Shown here piece after piece: positions 52,631-61,645 of a DNA stretch of 64,000 nt (within the stretch, counting starts at the first letter, position 1; every line of letters starts with the position of its first letter). The notes below the pieces were generated by a model. That model did no database searches. It had not been told where the DNA came from and was given only the letters and a program-made list of their open reading frames with translations. The DNA is from Lipingzhangella halophila. GTDB lineage: Bacteria > Actinomycetota > Actinomycetes > Streptosporangiales > Streptosporangiaceae. A program made the position numbers and the translations under genes. Where the stretch lies: NCBI RefSeq assembly GCF_014203805.1, contig NZ_JACHJT010000002.1, positions 186,001 to 250,000 of the forward strand, given 5' to 3'.

Positions 52631-52660
52631 TGTAACGCTTTTCTGTAATGGGTTACAGAA
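52631..52660. promoter_or_regulatory. LacI-type operator candidate, transporter side
   Basis: TTCTGTAA-TGGG-TTACAGAA (52641-52660) has perfect 8-bp arms and is preceded by TGTAACGCTT. It matches the reverse complement of the site at 52911-52937 at 23 of 27 positions. Confidence 0.75.
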
Positions 52661-52910
52661 CTTAGGTCATGACCAGCGAGAGTGTCAATGGTCACACACC
52701 CCCTATCTTGACCAGCCGGATCCTTGGTCCGCGCGAACGACTCGGCCCGCACGGGGCGGCACAGGCCGCTCGCCGCACCGGTCCCCCCGCAAGGGCCTCA
52801 CCTCGACCAACCCACCCCGAGCCTCCGGCCGTCCCCGCGGTGCGGGGCCCGCGCGGCGGGGACGGCCACCGAACGCGAACCCATTGACACCGCATTAGGC
52901 GCCGAATTAA

Positions 52911-52937
52911 TGTAAAGCGTTACAGAAAAGCATTACA
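52911..52937. promoter_or_regulatory. LacI-type operator candidate, operon side
   Basis: TGTAAAGCGTTACAGAAAAG then CATTACA contains TGTAA-AGCG-TTACA with a central CG. Its reverse complement matches the site at 52631. The LacI gene at the end of the operon is the natural candidate regulator. Confidence 0.75.
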
Positions 52938-53085
52938 TCGCCCTCGGTGCGCACTACCGAACCCGATGGGAGCTCCCCGGCGGCCCGATCCGGCGGAGAG
53001 CCCGGAAGCGCAGGTGGCAGGCACCAACGTGGGCGGCTCACACGCTGGTCGAGAATCAAGAACGCGTCACTGAAGGGTGCGGTTG

Positions 53086-53979
53086 ATGGCTGACAAGGAC
53101 TATGTGCACTCCGACTCCGACGAGGAGCGCAAGCACAACATCCTGGCGCTCTCCTACGCCGAGGTCGCCGAACGCCTGAGCGAGAGCGGGCAGGACGTCG
53201 TCCTGATCCCCCTGGGCAGCACGGAGAAACACGGTGCGCACATCCCGCTCGGCACCGACAGCTACGTCACAATGGAAGTCGTCGAGCGCACCGCCAAGGC
53301 GGCCGACGTCGTGTACTCGCCGCTCGTGCCGTTCGGCTACTCGCCGCACCACATGGGGCGGCACCTCGAAGGGGCCGGCACGGTCACGTTGCGCGCCGAG
53401 ACCTACCGGCGCATCATGAACGATGTCGCGCGCAGCCTGATCTTCCACGGCTTCCGAAAGATCATCTTCGTGAGCCACCATGGCTCGAACACCAAGCCGA
53501 TCGACGAGATCATGCGCCAGTTGCGCTACGAGACCGGCGCCTACATCTCCTACTACAAGACCCCGACCGAGCGCGACGCCAACGCGGTCCAGGACCTCTT
53601 CGACAACCCGCCGGAGGAGACGCCGGGGTGGCACTCCAGCGAGCTGGAGACCTCAGTCCTGATGGCCACGGGGGACGGCCTGGTCAACATGGACCGCGCC
53701 GTTGAGGACCGGGCGCACGCTCCCGAGTACATGACCGACGCCTTCTCCAAGACCGACGGCACCGGGACGGTGAAGTTCCGCGGGTCGGAGAACATCTGGG
53801 TACCCATGGAGCACCACGAGTACTGCGACACCGCCGTGATCGGCAACCCGTTCCGCTCCACCAAGGACAAGGGCCTGGCCATGCTCGACCGGATGGCCGA
53901 GCACCTGACCGGCTACGTCGAGGAGGTCCGGCAGTTCAAGGTGGAGGTCACCCACAGCGACTACCCCGAGCGGGCATGA
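53086..53979 (+). CDS. Creatininase-family amidohydrolase
   Basis: 297 residues; the ATG follows AAGGG, with a GTG three codons earlier as alternative. Metal-binding motifs of the family are present: PLGSTEKHGAHIPLGTDSY (about residues 45-63), FGYSPHHMG and FVSHHGSNTKP. Members hydrolyse cyclic or linear amides such as creatinine, or act in cofactor maturation (MftE). As the first gene of a catabolic operon it may open a lactam or cleave an amide to release the acid used by later enzymes (inference). Confidence 0.88.
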   Translation: MADKDYVHSDSDEERKHNILALSYAEVAERLSESGQDVVLIPLGSTEKHGAHIPLGTDSYVTMEVVERTAKAADVVYSPLVPFGYSPHHMGRHLEGAGTVTLRAETYRRIMNDVARSLIFHGFRKIIFVSHHGSNTKPIDEIMRQLRYETGAYISYYKTPTERDANAVQDLFDNPPEETPGWHSSELETSVLMATGDGLVNMDRAVEDRAHAPEYMTDAFSKTDGTGTVKFRGSENIWVPMEHHEYCDTAVIGNPFRSTKDKGLAMLDRMAEHLTGYVEEVRQFKVEVTHSDYPERA

Positions 53980-54009
53980 CACCCGAGTCGACGGGCGAAG
54001 GAGGCAGCG

Positions 54010-54669
54010 ATGCCTGAGGTGGACGCCGCGACCTTGCGGCTGCTGCGCGAGGACCTGGTCGCCGTCTCCCGGCACGGCTACGAACGCGGCCTGGTGCCGG
54101 GCGTCAGCGGCAACAACAGCCTGCGGGTGCCGGAGACCGACCTGGTGCTGATCAAGGCGACCGGTGGCTGCAAGGGCGAGATGGACATCTCGGACACGGT
54201 GCTGATGAACCTCGACGGGGAGGTGCTCGACGAGGGGCGGACGCCGTCCAAGGAGTGGCGCTGGCACGCGGCGGTCTACCGCACGCGGCCCGAGGTGGGC
54301 GGGATCGCCCACCTGCACCCGCCGCACTCGGTGGCGTTCGCCGTCGCCAACCAGCCCGTTCCGCTGGTGCACACGGCGGGGCGGGCGCACCTGCGCCGGG
54401 TCGCCCTGGTCGACCTGCTCCCCGCGGGCTCGGCCGAGCTGGCCGACGCGGTCGTCGCGGCGTTCTCCGATCCCGAGGTGCGCGCCGCGGTGATGCGCGA
54501 GCACGGCACCATCACGGTGGGGCCGGACCTGCGCACGGCCCACTACCGCACCGAGTACCTGGAGGACTGCGCCAAGGTGGCGCTGATGGCCGCGCGGATC
54601 CAGGGCACCACCCCGGACTCGCTGCCGCTCGCGGTCGACACCGCTCCCCTGGCCGAGGTGACCGGATGA
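54010..54669 (+). CDS. Class II aldolase/adducin family protein
   Basis: 219 residues from ATG with AGGAGG upstream. Motifs are VPGVSGNNSLRVPE, the phosphate-site-like LIKATGGCKGEMD, and the metal ligands in GGIAHLHPPHSVAFA with a late REHGTITVG. The family includes fuculose-phosphate aldolase, ribulose-phosphate 4-epimerase and decarboxylases. The neighbouring Tm-1-like gene and dehydrogenase suggest cleavage or decarboxylation of a sugar-acid type intermediate (inference). It overlaps the next gene by 4 bp. Confidence 0.9.
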   Translation: MPEVDAATLRLLREDLVAVSRHGYERGLVPGVSGNNSLRVPETDLVLIKATGGCKGEMDISDTVLMNLDGEVLDEGRTPSKEWRWHAAVYRTRPEVGGIAHLHPPHSVAFAVANQPVPLVHTAGRAHLRRVALVDLLPAGSAELADAVVAAFSDPEVRAAVMREHGTITVGPDLRTAHYRTEYLEDCAKVALMAARIQGTTPDSLPLAVDTAPLAEVTG

Positions 54670-55934
54670 GCGGCCTCGTCGTTCTGCTCGCCACGATGGA
54701 CACCAAGGCCGCCGAGGTCGAGTACCTCCGGGCCGAGCTCCTCGGGCGCGGCCACCCGGTTCGGGTGGTCGACGTCGGACTGACCCCGGTCGACGAAGAC
54801 GTGGACGCCCCGGCGCGGGTGGTCGCCGCGATGGCCGGCCAGGAGCTGGACGGACTGCGCGCGACCGCCCGCAGGGACGAGGCCATGGCGGTCATGGCGT
54901 CCGGCGCCCGCGAGGTGCTGACCGGGTGGCACTCCGCGGGGGAGCTCGGCGGGGTGCTCGCGGTCGGTGGCAACCAGGGGACTTCCATCGCCGCGGCGGC
55001 GATGCGGGACCTCCCCTTCAGCGTGCCGAAGCTGATCGTGTCCACGGTGGCGTCGGGCAACGTGCGCGAGTACGTCGGCGACAGCGACGTGACACTGATG
55101 TTCTCGGTCGCCGACCTGCTGGGTGGGGCCAACCCGGTGGTGGCCGGCGTGCTGCGGCGGGCCGCCGCGGCGATGTCCGGCATGGTGGGCGCGGGCGCCG
55201 GCGCGGACATGGCGGGCGCCCGCGACGGCCGGCCGATGGTCGCGCTGACCGCGTTCGGCAACACCCACGACGCCGTGACGACCGCGATGTCGACCCTGTC
55301 CGACGCCGGCATCGGCATCAACTCGGTCCCGTTCCACGCGTCGGGCGCGTGCGGGTCGGCCATGGAGCGGCTGATCGACGACGGCCTGTTCCACGGAGTC
55401 CTCGACCTCACCACGCACGAGCTGCTCGGCGAGCTGTTCCCGGACGACGTCTACACGCCCGTGCGCCCGGGCCGGCTCACCGCGGCCGGCCGGGCCGCGA
55501 TCCCCCAGGTGGTGGCCCCCGGCGGGCTGGAGTACTTCTGCTTCGGCGGGCCCGACACGATCCCCCCGGCTCTCCGCGACCGTCCGGTGCACCACCACAA
55601 CCCGAACAACACCAACGTGCGGGCCTCCGCCGACGAGCTGGCAGCGGTGGCCGGGACCATGGCGGAGCGGCTGAACGCGTCGAAGGGGCCGGTCGCCGTC
55701 CTCGTTCCGACGTTGGGCTGGTCGGTGGTCGGCAGCCCCGGAGGGGTGCTGCACGACCCCGCCGCCAACAGCGCGTTCACGAAGACGCTGCGCACCCGGC
55801 TGGCGCCGCACGTCGTGCTGCGCGAGCTCGACACCACGATCAACGACCCGGTCTTCGCGACCACGGCAGCGGAGACGCTGCTGGAGCTGCTGCGGGACCA
55901 CACGAGTGTCCGATTCGAGCACCAGGCGGGGTAA
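54666..55934 (+). CDS. Tm-1-like ATP-binding domain protein (UPF0261)
   Basis: 422 residues starting at ATGA in overlap with the aldolase stop. The pattern is typical: LVVLLATMDTKAAEVEYLRA at the N-terminus, LAVGGNQGTSIAAAAMRDLP, STVASGNVREYVGDSDVTLM, TAFGNTHDAVTTAM and late VPTLGWSVVGSPGG. The family is named after the plant Tm-1 virus-inhibitor protein; bacterial members occur in catabolic operons with unknown reactions. Its place between an aldolase and a dehydrogenase supports an enzymatic step here. Confidence 0.9.
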   Translation: MSGLVVLLATMDTKAAEVEYLRAELLGRGHPVRVVDVGLTPVDEDVDAPARVVAAMAGQELDGLRATARRDEAMAVMASGAREVLTGWHSAGELGGVLAVGGNQGTSIAAAAMRDLPFSVPKLIVSTVASGNVREYVGDSDVTLMFSVADLLGGANPVVAGVLRRAAAAMSGMVGAGAGADMAGARDGRPMVALTAFGNTHDAVTTAMSTLSDAGIGINSVPFHASGACGSAMERLIDDGLFHGVLDLTTHELLGELFPDDVYTPVRPGRLTAAGRAAIPQVVAPGGLEYFCFGGPDTIPPALRDRPVHHHNPNNTNVRASADELAAVAGTMAERLNASKGPVAVLVPTLGWSVVGSPGGVLHDPAANSAFTKTLRTRLAPHVVLRELDTTINDPVFATTAAETLLELLRDHTSVRFEHQAG

Positions 55935-55965
55935 CCCGGCGCCCCGCCGGAAGAGGGTGGCAAGT

Positions 55966-57072
55966 ATGGCCAAGACCAACGACATCGCCGCGGCGGGCGC
56001 CGCGGCCGACGTACCCGAGACCATGCGGGGGGCGGTCCTCTACGGCCCCGACGACATCCGCGTGGTCGAGCGCCCGGTACCGGCGCCGGGCCCCGGAGAG
56101 GTGCTGGTGCGGGTCGCGATGTGCGGCACCTGCGGGACGGACCTGAAGATCCTCGGGGGCCACTTCCCGCAGACCCCGCCGTTCGGGGAGTACATTCCCG
56201 GCCACGAGTGGACCGGCACCGTGGCCGCCCTGGGCGAGAACGTCGACGAGTTCCAGGTCGGCGACAAGGTGTGCATCGAGGCGCACGCCGGCTGCGGGAG
56301 CTGCGACAACTGCCTCGTCGGGCGCTACACGGCGTGCCTGAACTACGCCAACCCCTCGAAGGGGCACCGCGCCACCGGCATGACCATGAACGGCGGATTC
56401 GCGGAGTACGCCGTGCACAACGCGAAGGCGCTGTACCGGATGCCCGACTCGGTGTCCTTCGAGGACGCCGTTCTCATCACCACGGCCGGCACCGGGCTGT
56501 ACGGGCTCGATGTCGCGGGCGGCTACGTCGCCGGGCAGTCCGTTGTCGTGTTCGGCCCCGGGCCGGTCGGCCTGATGACCGTCCAGTTGTGCAAGCAGAT
56601 GGCCGCGCGCCAGGTGATTCTGGTCGGCACCCGGCCGTCCCGGCTGGAGGTGGGCAAGCGCCTGGGTGCCGACCACGTGATCAACGCCAGGGAGACCGAC
56701 GTCGCCGAGGAGGTCCTCCGGCTCACCGAGGGCGAAGGCGCCGACCTGAGCATCGAGGCGTCCGGCGGCACCGACTGCCCGCAGCAGGCGATCGAGGGGA
56801 CCAAGCGCGGTGGCAAGATCCTGCTGGTCGCGTTCTACCCGGGGCAGGTCACCCTGGACCTGAGCGCCGCCATCCGCAAGGACATCACGATGTACACCTC
56901 CCGTGGCGAGGGCGGCAACAACGTCAAGCGGGCCGTCGCCATGGCGTCGGAGGGCAAGCTCCGCGGCGCGGAGCTGGTCACGCACCGGTTCCCGCTGGAG
57001 GACATCACCGAGGCGTTCCGGGTGGTGCGGGAACGGGACGGCGACCCGATGAAGGTCGTGCTTATTCCCTAG
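55966..57072 (+). CDS. Zinc-dependent alcohol dehydrogenase (MDR family)
   Basis: 368 residues from ATG. Catalytic zinc region MCGTCGTDLKILGGHFP and PGHEWTG, structural zinc lobe AGCGSCDNCLVGRYTAC with four Cys, and Rossmann motif VVVFGPGPVGLMTVQLC (about 200-216). It resembles threonine and sorbitol dehydrogenases, which oxidise polyols or hydroxy acids. It follows the Tm-1-like gene by 31 bp in the same operon. Confidence 0.93.
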   Translation: MAKTNDIAAAGAAADVPETMRGAVLYGPDDIRVVERPVPAPGPGEVLVRVAMCGTCGTDLKILGGHFPQTPPFGEYIPGHEWTGTVAALGENVDEFQVGDKVCIEAHAGCGSCDNCLVGRYTACLNYANPSKGHRATGMTMNGGFAEYAVHNAKALYRMPDSVSFEDAVLITTAGTGLYGLDVAGGYVAGQSVVVFGPGPVGLMTVQLCKQMAARQVILVGTRPSRLEVGKRLGADHVINARETDVAEEVLRLTEGEGADLSIEASGGTDCPQQAIEGTKRGGKILLVAFYPGQVTLDLSAAIRKDITMYTSRGEGGNNVKRAVAMASEGKLRGAELVTHRFPLEDITEAFRVVRERDGDPMKVVLIP

Positions 57073-57150
57073 CCGCAAATATGCTCTCCAGAAGAGCCGA
57101 GCGGGCGGCCGCGCGGCCCGCCACCGAGGAACAGGTAGTCAGGTATCGCA

Positions 57151-58164
57151 ATGAACATCCGAGACGTCGCCGCCGCGGCGGGGGTATCGGTGGCCACGGT
57201 GTCGCGGGTGCTCAGCCCCAAGCCGGGCAGCCAGACGGTGCGTCCGGAGACTCGCCAGCGCGTGCTGGAGGTCGTCGACCGGGTCGGCTACCGGCCGAAC
57301 GACCTCGCCCGGGCGCTGCTGCAGGACCGCACCGCGACGGTGGGGCTGGTGCTTCCGGACATCTCCAACCCCTACTACCCGCCGCTGGTCCGCGGGGTGG
57401 AGGACGCCGCCTCCACCCTCGGCTACCGGGTGATGCTCTGCAACACCGACCGCGACGAGGAGAAGACGGCCACCTACGTCGACACGCTGATCAAGACGCG
57501 GGTCGACGGCATCATCATCGCGGGCGGCAGCACCACCATGCCCATGCTGCGTGACGTGTTCGAGCCGTACCGCACCAAGGTGGTGGTGGTCGGGCGGCAC
57601 GAGCTGGAGTATCCCTCGATCCAGGTGGACAACGTCGCCGCGATGGGGGAGGTCATCGGGTACCTGACCGGCCTGGGCCACCGCCGGATCGGCTTCATCG
57701 CCGGTCCGGCGTCCTCGATCACCGTCCAGGACCGGGTCGAGGGGTACCGCGCGGCTCTGCGGGCCGCGGGTATCGGCTATAACGAGGACCTGGTCCGCGA
57801 AGGCGACCTGCAGGAGCAGAGCGGGTACGACGTCGCCGGCGAGCTGGCGGCGCAGCCCACCCGGCCCACCGCGCTCGTGGCGGCGAACGACCGGATGGCG
57901 GTCGGCGCCATGGCGGCTCTGACCGACGCCGGCCTGCGGGTACCCGCCGACGTCTCGCTTGTCGGGTTCGACGACGTCTCGCTGGCGAGCTACATCCGAC
58001 CCGCGCTGACCACCGTGTCCGTACCCACCTACGACATGGGCGGCGCGGCCATGGAACTGCTCGCGCGCGAGTTCGAGGAGGGCGGCGGCACCCCCGAGCC
58101 CGGGGCCCGCGTGCTCTCGACCACGCTCATGGTCCGGGAAAGCTGCGCGGCTCCCCCGCGGTAG
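57151..58164 (+). CDS. LacI-family regulator of the second catabolic locus
   Basis: 337 residues, full family length. Helix-turn-helix NIRDVAAAAGVSVATVSRVL at the N-terminus, hinge PNDLARALLQ, and effector domain with LVLPDISNPYYPPLVRGVED and VPADVSLVGFDDVSLASYIR. It is the last gene of the operon, 78 bp after the dehydrogenase. It is the natural candidate to bind the two sites in the divergent control region, in response to a pathway intermediate (inference). Confidence 0.92.
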   Translation: MNIRDVAAAAGVSVATVSRVLSPKPGSQTVRPETRQRVLEVVDRVGYRPNDLARALLQDRTATVGLVLPDISNPYYPPLVRGVEDAASTLGYRVMLCNTDRDEEKTATYVDTLIKTRVDGIIIAGGSTTMPMLRDVFEPYRTKVVVVGRHELEYPSIQVDNVAAMGEVIGYLTGLGHRRIGFIAGPASSITVQDRVEGYRAALRAAGIGYNEDLVREGDLQEQSGYDVAGELAAQPTRPTALVAANDRMAVGAMAALTDAGLRVPADVSLVGFDDVSLASYIRPALTTVSVPTYDMGGAAMELLAREFEEGGGTPEPGARVLSTTLMVRESCAAPPR

Positions 58165-58226
58165 GGCGCCGCGCGCTCCGGCGTCCCACCGCGGGCGAGG
58201 AGCTGGTCGCGGTCTCGTTCGCGGTC

Positions 58227-58264
58227 GGGGCTTGAGCAGCAACCGAACGGTCAGTGGCGTTAGC
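58227..58264 (+). repeat. Tn3-family left terminal inverted repeat (38 bp)
   Basis: Starts GGGGCTTGAGCAGCAA, as Tn3-family ends begin with GGGG, and ends CAGTGGCGTTAGC, where the family has TAAG-like inner bases. It lies 128 bp upstream of tnpA. The flanking CGGTC (58222-58226) would be the target duplication. Confidence 0.75.
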
Positions 58265-58392
58265 GGGTCGCGCCAGGCGGATGTACCGCCACCCAGCGTT
58301 CCGATGCGGGTGGCGCCGACACACCCCAGGGGTTTGTAACGGTTCGGTCGCTCTGGGTTGGTTACTGGTCGGTCGGCCCTACTTTGTGGCCT

Positions 58393-61300
58393 ATGCCAGT
58401 GGAGTTCCTGACCGATGACGAGGCGACCGCTTACGGGCGGTACGCGGGGCCGCCGTCGCGGGCGGATCTGGAGCGGGTGTTCTTCCTCGATGACGAGGAC
58501 CGGGCGCAGGTCGCGCAGCGGCGCGGCCAGCACATGAAGCTCGGGTTCGCGCTCCAGCTGGTGACGGTTCGGTGGCTGGGGACGTTTCTGGAGGACCCGC
58601 TGGACGTGCCGGGCACGGTGCTGGAGTTCGTCGCCGAGCGGTTGGAGATCGAGGACCCCTCCCAGGTGAAGCGGTATGCCGAGCGGCGGGAGACGCCGTT
58701 CGATCATCAGCGCGACATCCGGCGGGTGTACGGGTGGAGGGACTTCGCCTCGGCGGAGGCCGAGTTCGCGGCGTGGGTGGCGGCCAGGTCGTGGACGTCG
58801 GGGGACGGCCCGAAGGCGATCTTCACCGAGGGAGTGGGGTGGCTGGCCGAGCGCAAGGTGCTGCTGCCGGGCGTGACGACGCTGGCCCGGCTGGTGGCGA
58901 AAGTCCGCGACGACACGACGGAGCGGTTGCGGGGTGCGCTGGAGGGGCTGCTGACCCTCGGCCAGCGCTACGTGCTGGATCAGCTGCTGGAGGTTGCGGC
59001 CGGGTCGCGGGTGTCGGATCTGGAGCGGTGGCGCAAGGGCGTGGCGCCGCGCGCGTCCGGCCCGACGATCATCAAGGCGCTGGACCAGGTGGCCGAGATC
59101 GAGGGCTTGGAACTGGCGGACCTGGGGGCGGAGGCGCTGGTGCCACCGCGCCGGTTGGGCGAGCTCGCCAAGTACGGGATGCGGGCCGACGCCTCGGCGC
59201 TGCGCCGCCATCCGGACGGCCGCCGGCTGGCGACACTGCTGGCCACGGTCCGCCACCTGGAGTCCAAGTCGGTCGACGACACCCTGGAGCTGCTCGATCT
59301 GCTGATGACGACCGAGCTGGTGAACAAGGCGCACAACGCCTCCGACAAGGAGAAGGTCCGCAAGCATCCCAAGCTGGCCAAATCCGCGGCCAGGCTGGCG
59401 GTCGCGGTGGAGGCGCTGTTCGCCTCCGAGGGCTGGGGCGGCTCCGAGGAACGGGTGCGGGTCGCCCAGGTGTGGGAGGCGATCGAGGCGGTCACGTCCC
59501 GCACCGAGCTGCGTGCCGCGCTGGTCCTGGTGAACGAGAACGCAGGGCCGGCGGAGGCCGCTGTCCCCGATGACTGGCGCTCAGAGCTGGTGGGCCGCTA
59601 CACGACGGTGTCGGGGTTCTTGAAGGTGCTGCCGGAGGTGATCGAGTTCGGCGCGAACGCCGAGGGCGCGCCGGTGCTGGAGGCGATGAAGTGCCTGCCG
59701 GGGGTGCTGGCCCACCGCAGCCGTCTGAGCGCCCCGCTGATCCCCGGCCGCCTCATCGACGCCGGCGTGGTGAACGGCCCGTGGAAGCGCCTGGTGTTCG
59801 GGCACCCGGCCCGCGAGGACGGATCGGTGAACCGGCACGCCTACGCCTTCTGCGTGCTGGAGCGGTTTTGGCGCGGACTGAAGCGCCGCGAGATCTACGC
59901 CGGCGCATCCACCAAGTGGCGCAGCCCCCAAGCGGAACTGCTGGAAGGCGCCCAGTGGGAAGCGATCCGGCCTGAGGCCCTCACCGCGCTCAGCCTGCCC
60001 GCGAGCCCGGATGAGCTGCTGGCCGAGCACTCCCGCGCCCTGGACACCGCGCTGCGCCAGGTCGGCGGGCGGCTGATCGCCAACCCCGACGTCGGGGTGG
60101 ACGAAGCGGGCAAGATCCACCTGAGTGGGGCGAAGGCGGTCGAGGAACCGCCGTCGCTGGTGGACCTGCGGGCCCGCACCACCGCGATGCTGCCGCGCGT
60201 GGAGCTGCCCGAGGTGGTCCTGGAGGTCATGTCGTGGGTGCCGGAGCTGGCCGAGGCGTTCACCGCTGTCTCCGGCGGCCGGTCCCGGCTGAAGGACCTT
60301 CCGGTCTCGGTCGCGGCCTGCCTGACGGCCCACTCGCTCAACGTCGGGTACCGGCCGATCGCCAAGAAGGGCATCGAGGCGCTGGAACGCTCACGGCTGT
60401 CGCACGTCTATCAGAACTACTTCCGGCCCGAGACGCTGAGCTCGGCGAACGCGCCACTGGTCGACAAGCAGGCCGGGCTGCCGCTGGCTCAGGCGTGGGG
60501 CGGCGGTCTGGTCGCCGCGGTCGACGGGATGCGGTTCGTCGTCCCGGTCCCGGCCGCGTTCGCCCGCCCCAACCGTAAGTACTTCGGCTCCAAGCGCGGA
60601 ATGACCTGGCTGAACGCTATGAACGACCGCGGCATGGGACGCGGTGCGAAGGTGGTGTCGGGGACGATCCGCGACTCCCTGCACATGGTCGACGTCCTCT
60701 TCGGTCTGGACGGCGGTGAACTCCCCGAGGTCGTGGTGTCCGACACCGGCTCCTACTCCGACCTGGTGTTCGGCCTGCTGGAGCTGCTGGGCATCTCCTA
60801 CCGGCCTGCGCTGGCGGACCTGCCCGACCAGAAGGGGTGGCGGATCAGCCCGTCCGCCGACTACGGCCCCTTGAACACCTTCGCCCGGGGAAAGGTCGAC
60901 CTGCGCAAGATCCGCCGCAGCTGGGAGGACATCCTCCGTGTGGTCGCCTCGATCTACACCGGCACCGTCCGGACCTACGACGTGGTCACCATGCTCCAGC
61001 GCGACGGCCACCCCACCGCCCTCGGCGAGGCGATCGCCTCCTACGGCCGGATCTTCAAGACCCTGCACATCCTGCACTACATCGACGTGGACGAGACCTA
61101 CCGGCGCGACATCAAGGACATCCGCAACCTCCAGGAGAACCGCCATTCCCTCGCCCGCAAGATCTGCCACGGCAAGAAGGGCGAGCTTTACCACCGCTAC
61201 GAACGCGGTCTGGAGAACCAGCTCGGCGCGCTCGGTCTCGTCCTCAACTGCGCCACCCTCTGGACGACCGTCTACCTGGATGCCGCTGTGGGCCGGCTGA

Positions 61301-61470
61301 AAGCCCAGGGCTACCCGGTCCGGGAGGAGGACATGGCTCGGCTGTCCCCGTTCGTCCACTCCCACCTGGGCGTGCACGGGACCTACACCTTCGCCCTCCC
61401 CGAGCTGGCCCCCGGCGCCATCCGCGACCTGCGCGATCCTGATACCGCTGAAGACGACGACGAGATCTGA
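58393..61470 (+). CDS. tnpA: Tn3-family transposase
   Basis: 1025 residues, the normal full length. The N-terminal DUF4158-type domain begins EFLTDDEATAYGRYAGPPSR. The DDE catalytic core shows the first Asp in AAVDGMRF (near residue 707), the second in VVSDTGSYSD (near 782) and the Glu in NLQENRHSLARKI (near 914), followed by LGALGLVLNCATLW. ATG at 58393 is preferred over a TTG nine bases earlier. It looks intact and potentially active. Confidence 0.96.
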   Translation: MPVEFLTDDEATAYGRYAGPPSRADLERVFFLDDEDRAQVAQRRGQHMKLGFALQLVTVRWLGTFLEDPLDVPGTVLEFVAERLEIEDPSQVKRYAERRETPFDHQRDIRRVYGWRDFASAEAEFAAWVAARSWTSGDGPKAIFTEGVGWLAERKVLLPGVTTLARLVAKVRDDTTERLRGALEGLLTLGQRYVLDQLLEVAAGSRVSDLERWRKGVAPRASGPTIIKALDQVAEIEGLELADLGAEALVPPRRLGELAKYGMRADASALRRHPDGRRLATLLATVRHLESKSVDDTLELLDLLMTTELVNKAHNASDKEKVRKHPKLAKSAARLAVAVEALFASEGWGGSEERVRVAQVWEAIEAVTSRTELRAALVLVNENAGPAEAAVPDDWRSELVGRYTTVSGFLKVLPEVIEFGANAEGAPVLEAMKCLPGVLAHRSRLSAPLIPGRLIDAGVVNGPWKRLVFGHPAREDGSVNRHAYAFCVLERFWRGLKRREIYAGASTKWRSPQAELLEGAQWEAIRPEALTALSLPASPDELLAEHSRALDTALRQVGGRLIANPDVGVDEAGKIHLSGAKAVEEPPSLVDLRARTTAMLPRVELPEVVLEVMSWVPELAEAFTAVSGGRSRLKDLPVSVAACLTAHSLNVGYRPIAKKGIEALERSRLSHVYQNYFRPETLSSANAPLVDKQAGLPLAQAWGGGLVAAVDGMRFVVPVPAAFARPNRKYFGSKRGMTWLNAMNDRGMGRGAKVVSGTIRDSLHMVDVLFGLDGGELPEVVVSDTGSYSDLVFGLLELLGISYRPALADLPDQKGWRISPSADYGPLNTFARGKVDLRKIRRSWEDILRVVASIYTGTVRTYDVVTMLQRDGHPTALGEAIASYGRIFKTLHILHYIDVDETYRRDIKDIRNLQENRHSLARKICHGKKGELYHRYERGLENQLGALGLVLNCATLWTTVYLDAAVGRLKAQGYPVREEDMARLSPFVHSHLGVHGTYTFALPELAPGAIRDLRDPDTAEDDDEI

Positions 61471-61498
61471 CGCGTCATGCCGGCGGCGGCGTCCGCGC

Positions 61499-61631
61499 GT
61501 TCATCAACCGCTCGTTTGACGAACACCCGCCGGGCCGCATCCGGGTGTCCCGCCGTGTCCGGTTCGAGCGTTCATTTTGCCGTTCATTTCCCCGTACGGT
61601 TCATCTGCCACGCACACGGCGTTTGATGAAC
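61499..61631. promoter_or_regulatory. Resolvase res site
   Basis: The 175-bp gap between tnpA and the resolvase gene has an inverted pair GTTCATCAA (61499) / TTTGACGAAC (61515-61524), then GTTCAT at 61570, 61582 and 61599 and the inverted ATGAAC at 61626. Several related half-sites in the correct place fit a three-subsite res; crossover would be within the first pair. Confidence 0.7.
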
Positions 61632-61645
61632 GGGAGGCGGCCGCC

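Larger units (their letters stand above)
52492..53085. promoter_or_regulatory. 594-bp divergent control region of the second catabolic locus
   Basis: It lies between the transporter (minus) and creatininase (plus) genes. Two similar 27-bp operator-like sites in opposite orientation are about 140 bp from each start codon. The middle part (52700-52880) is GC-rich and featureless. Confidence 0.7.
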
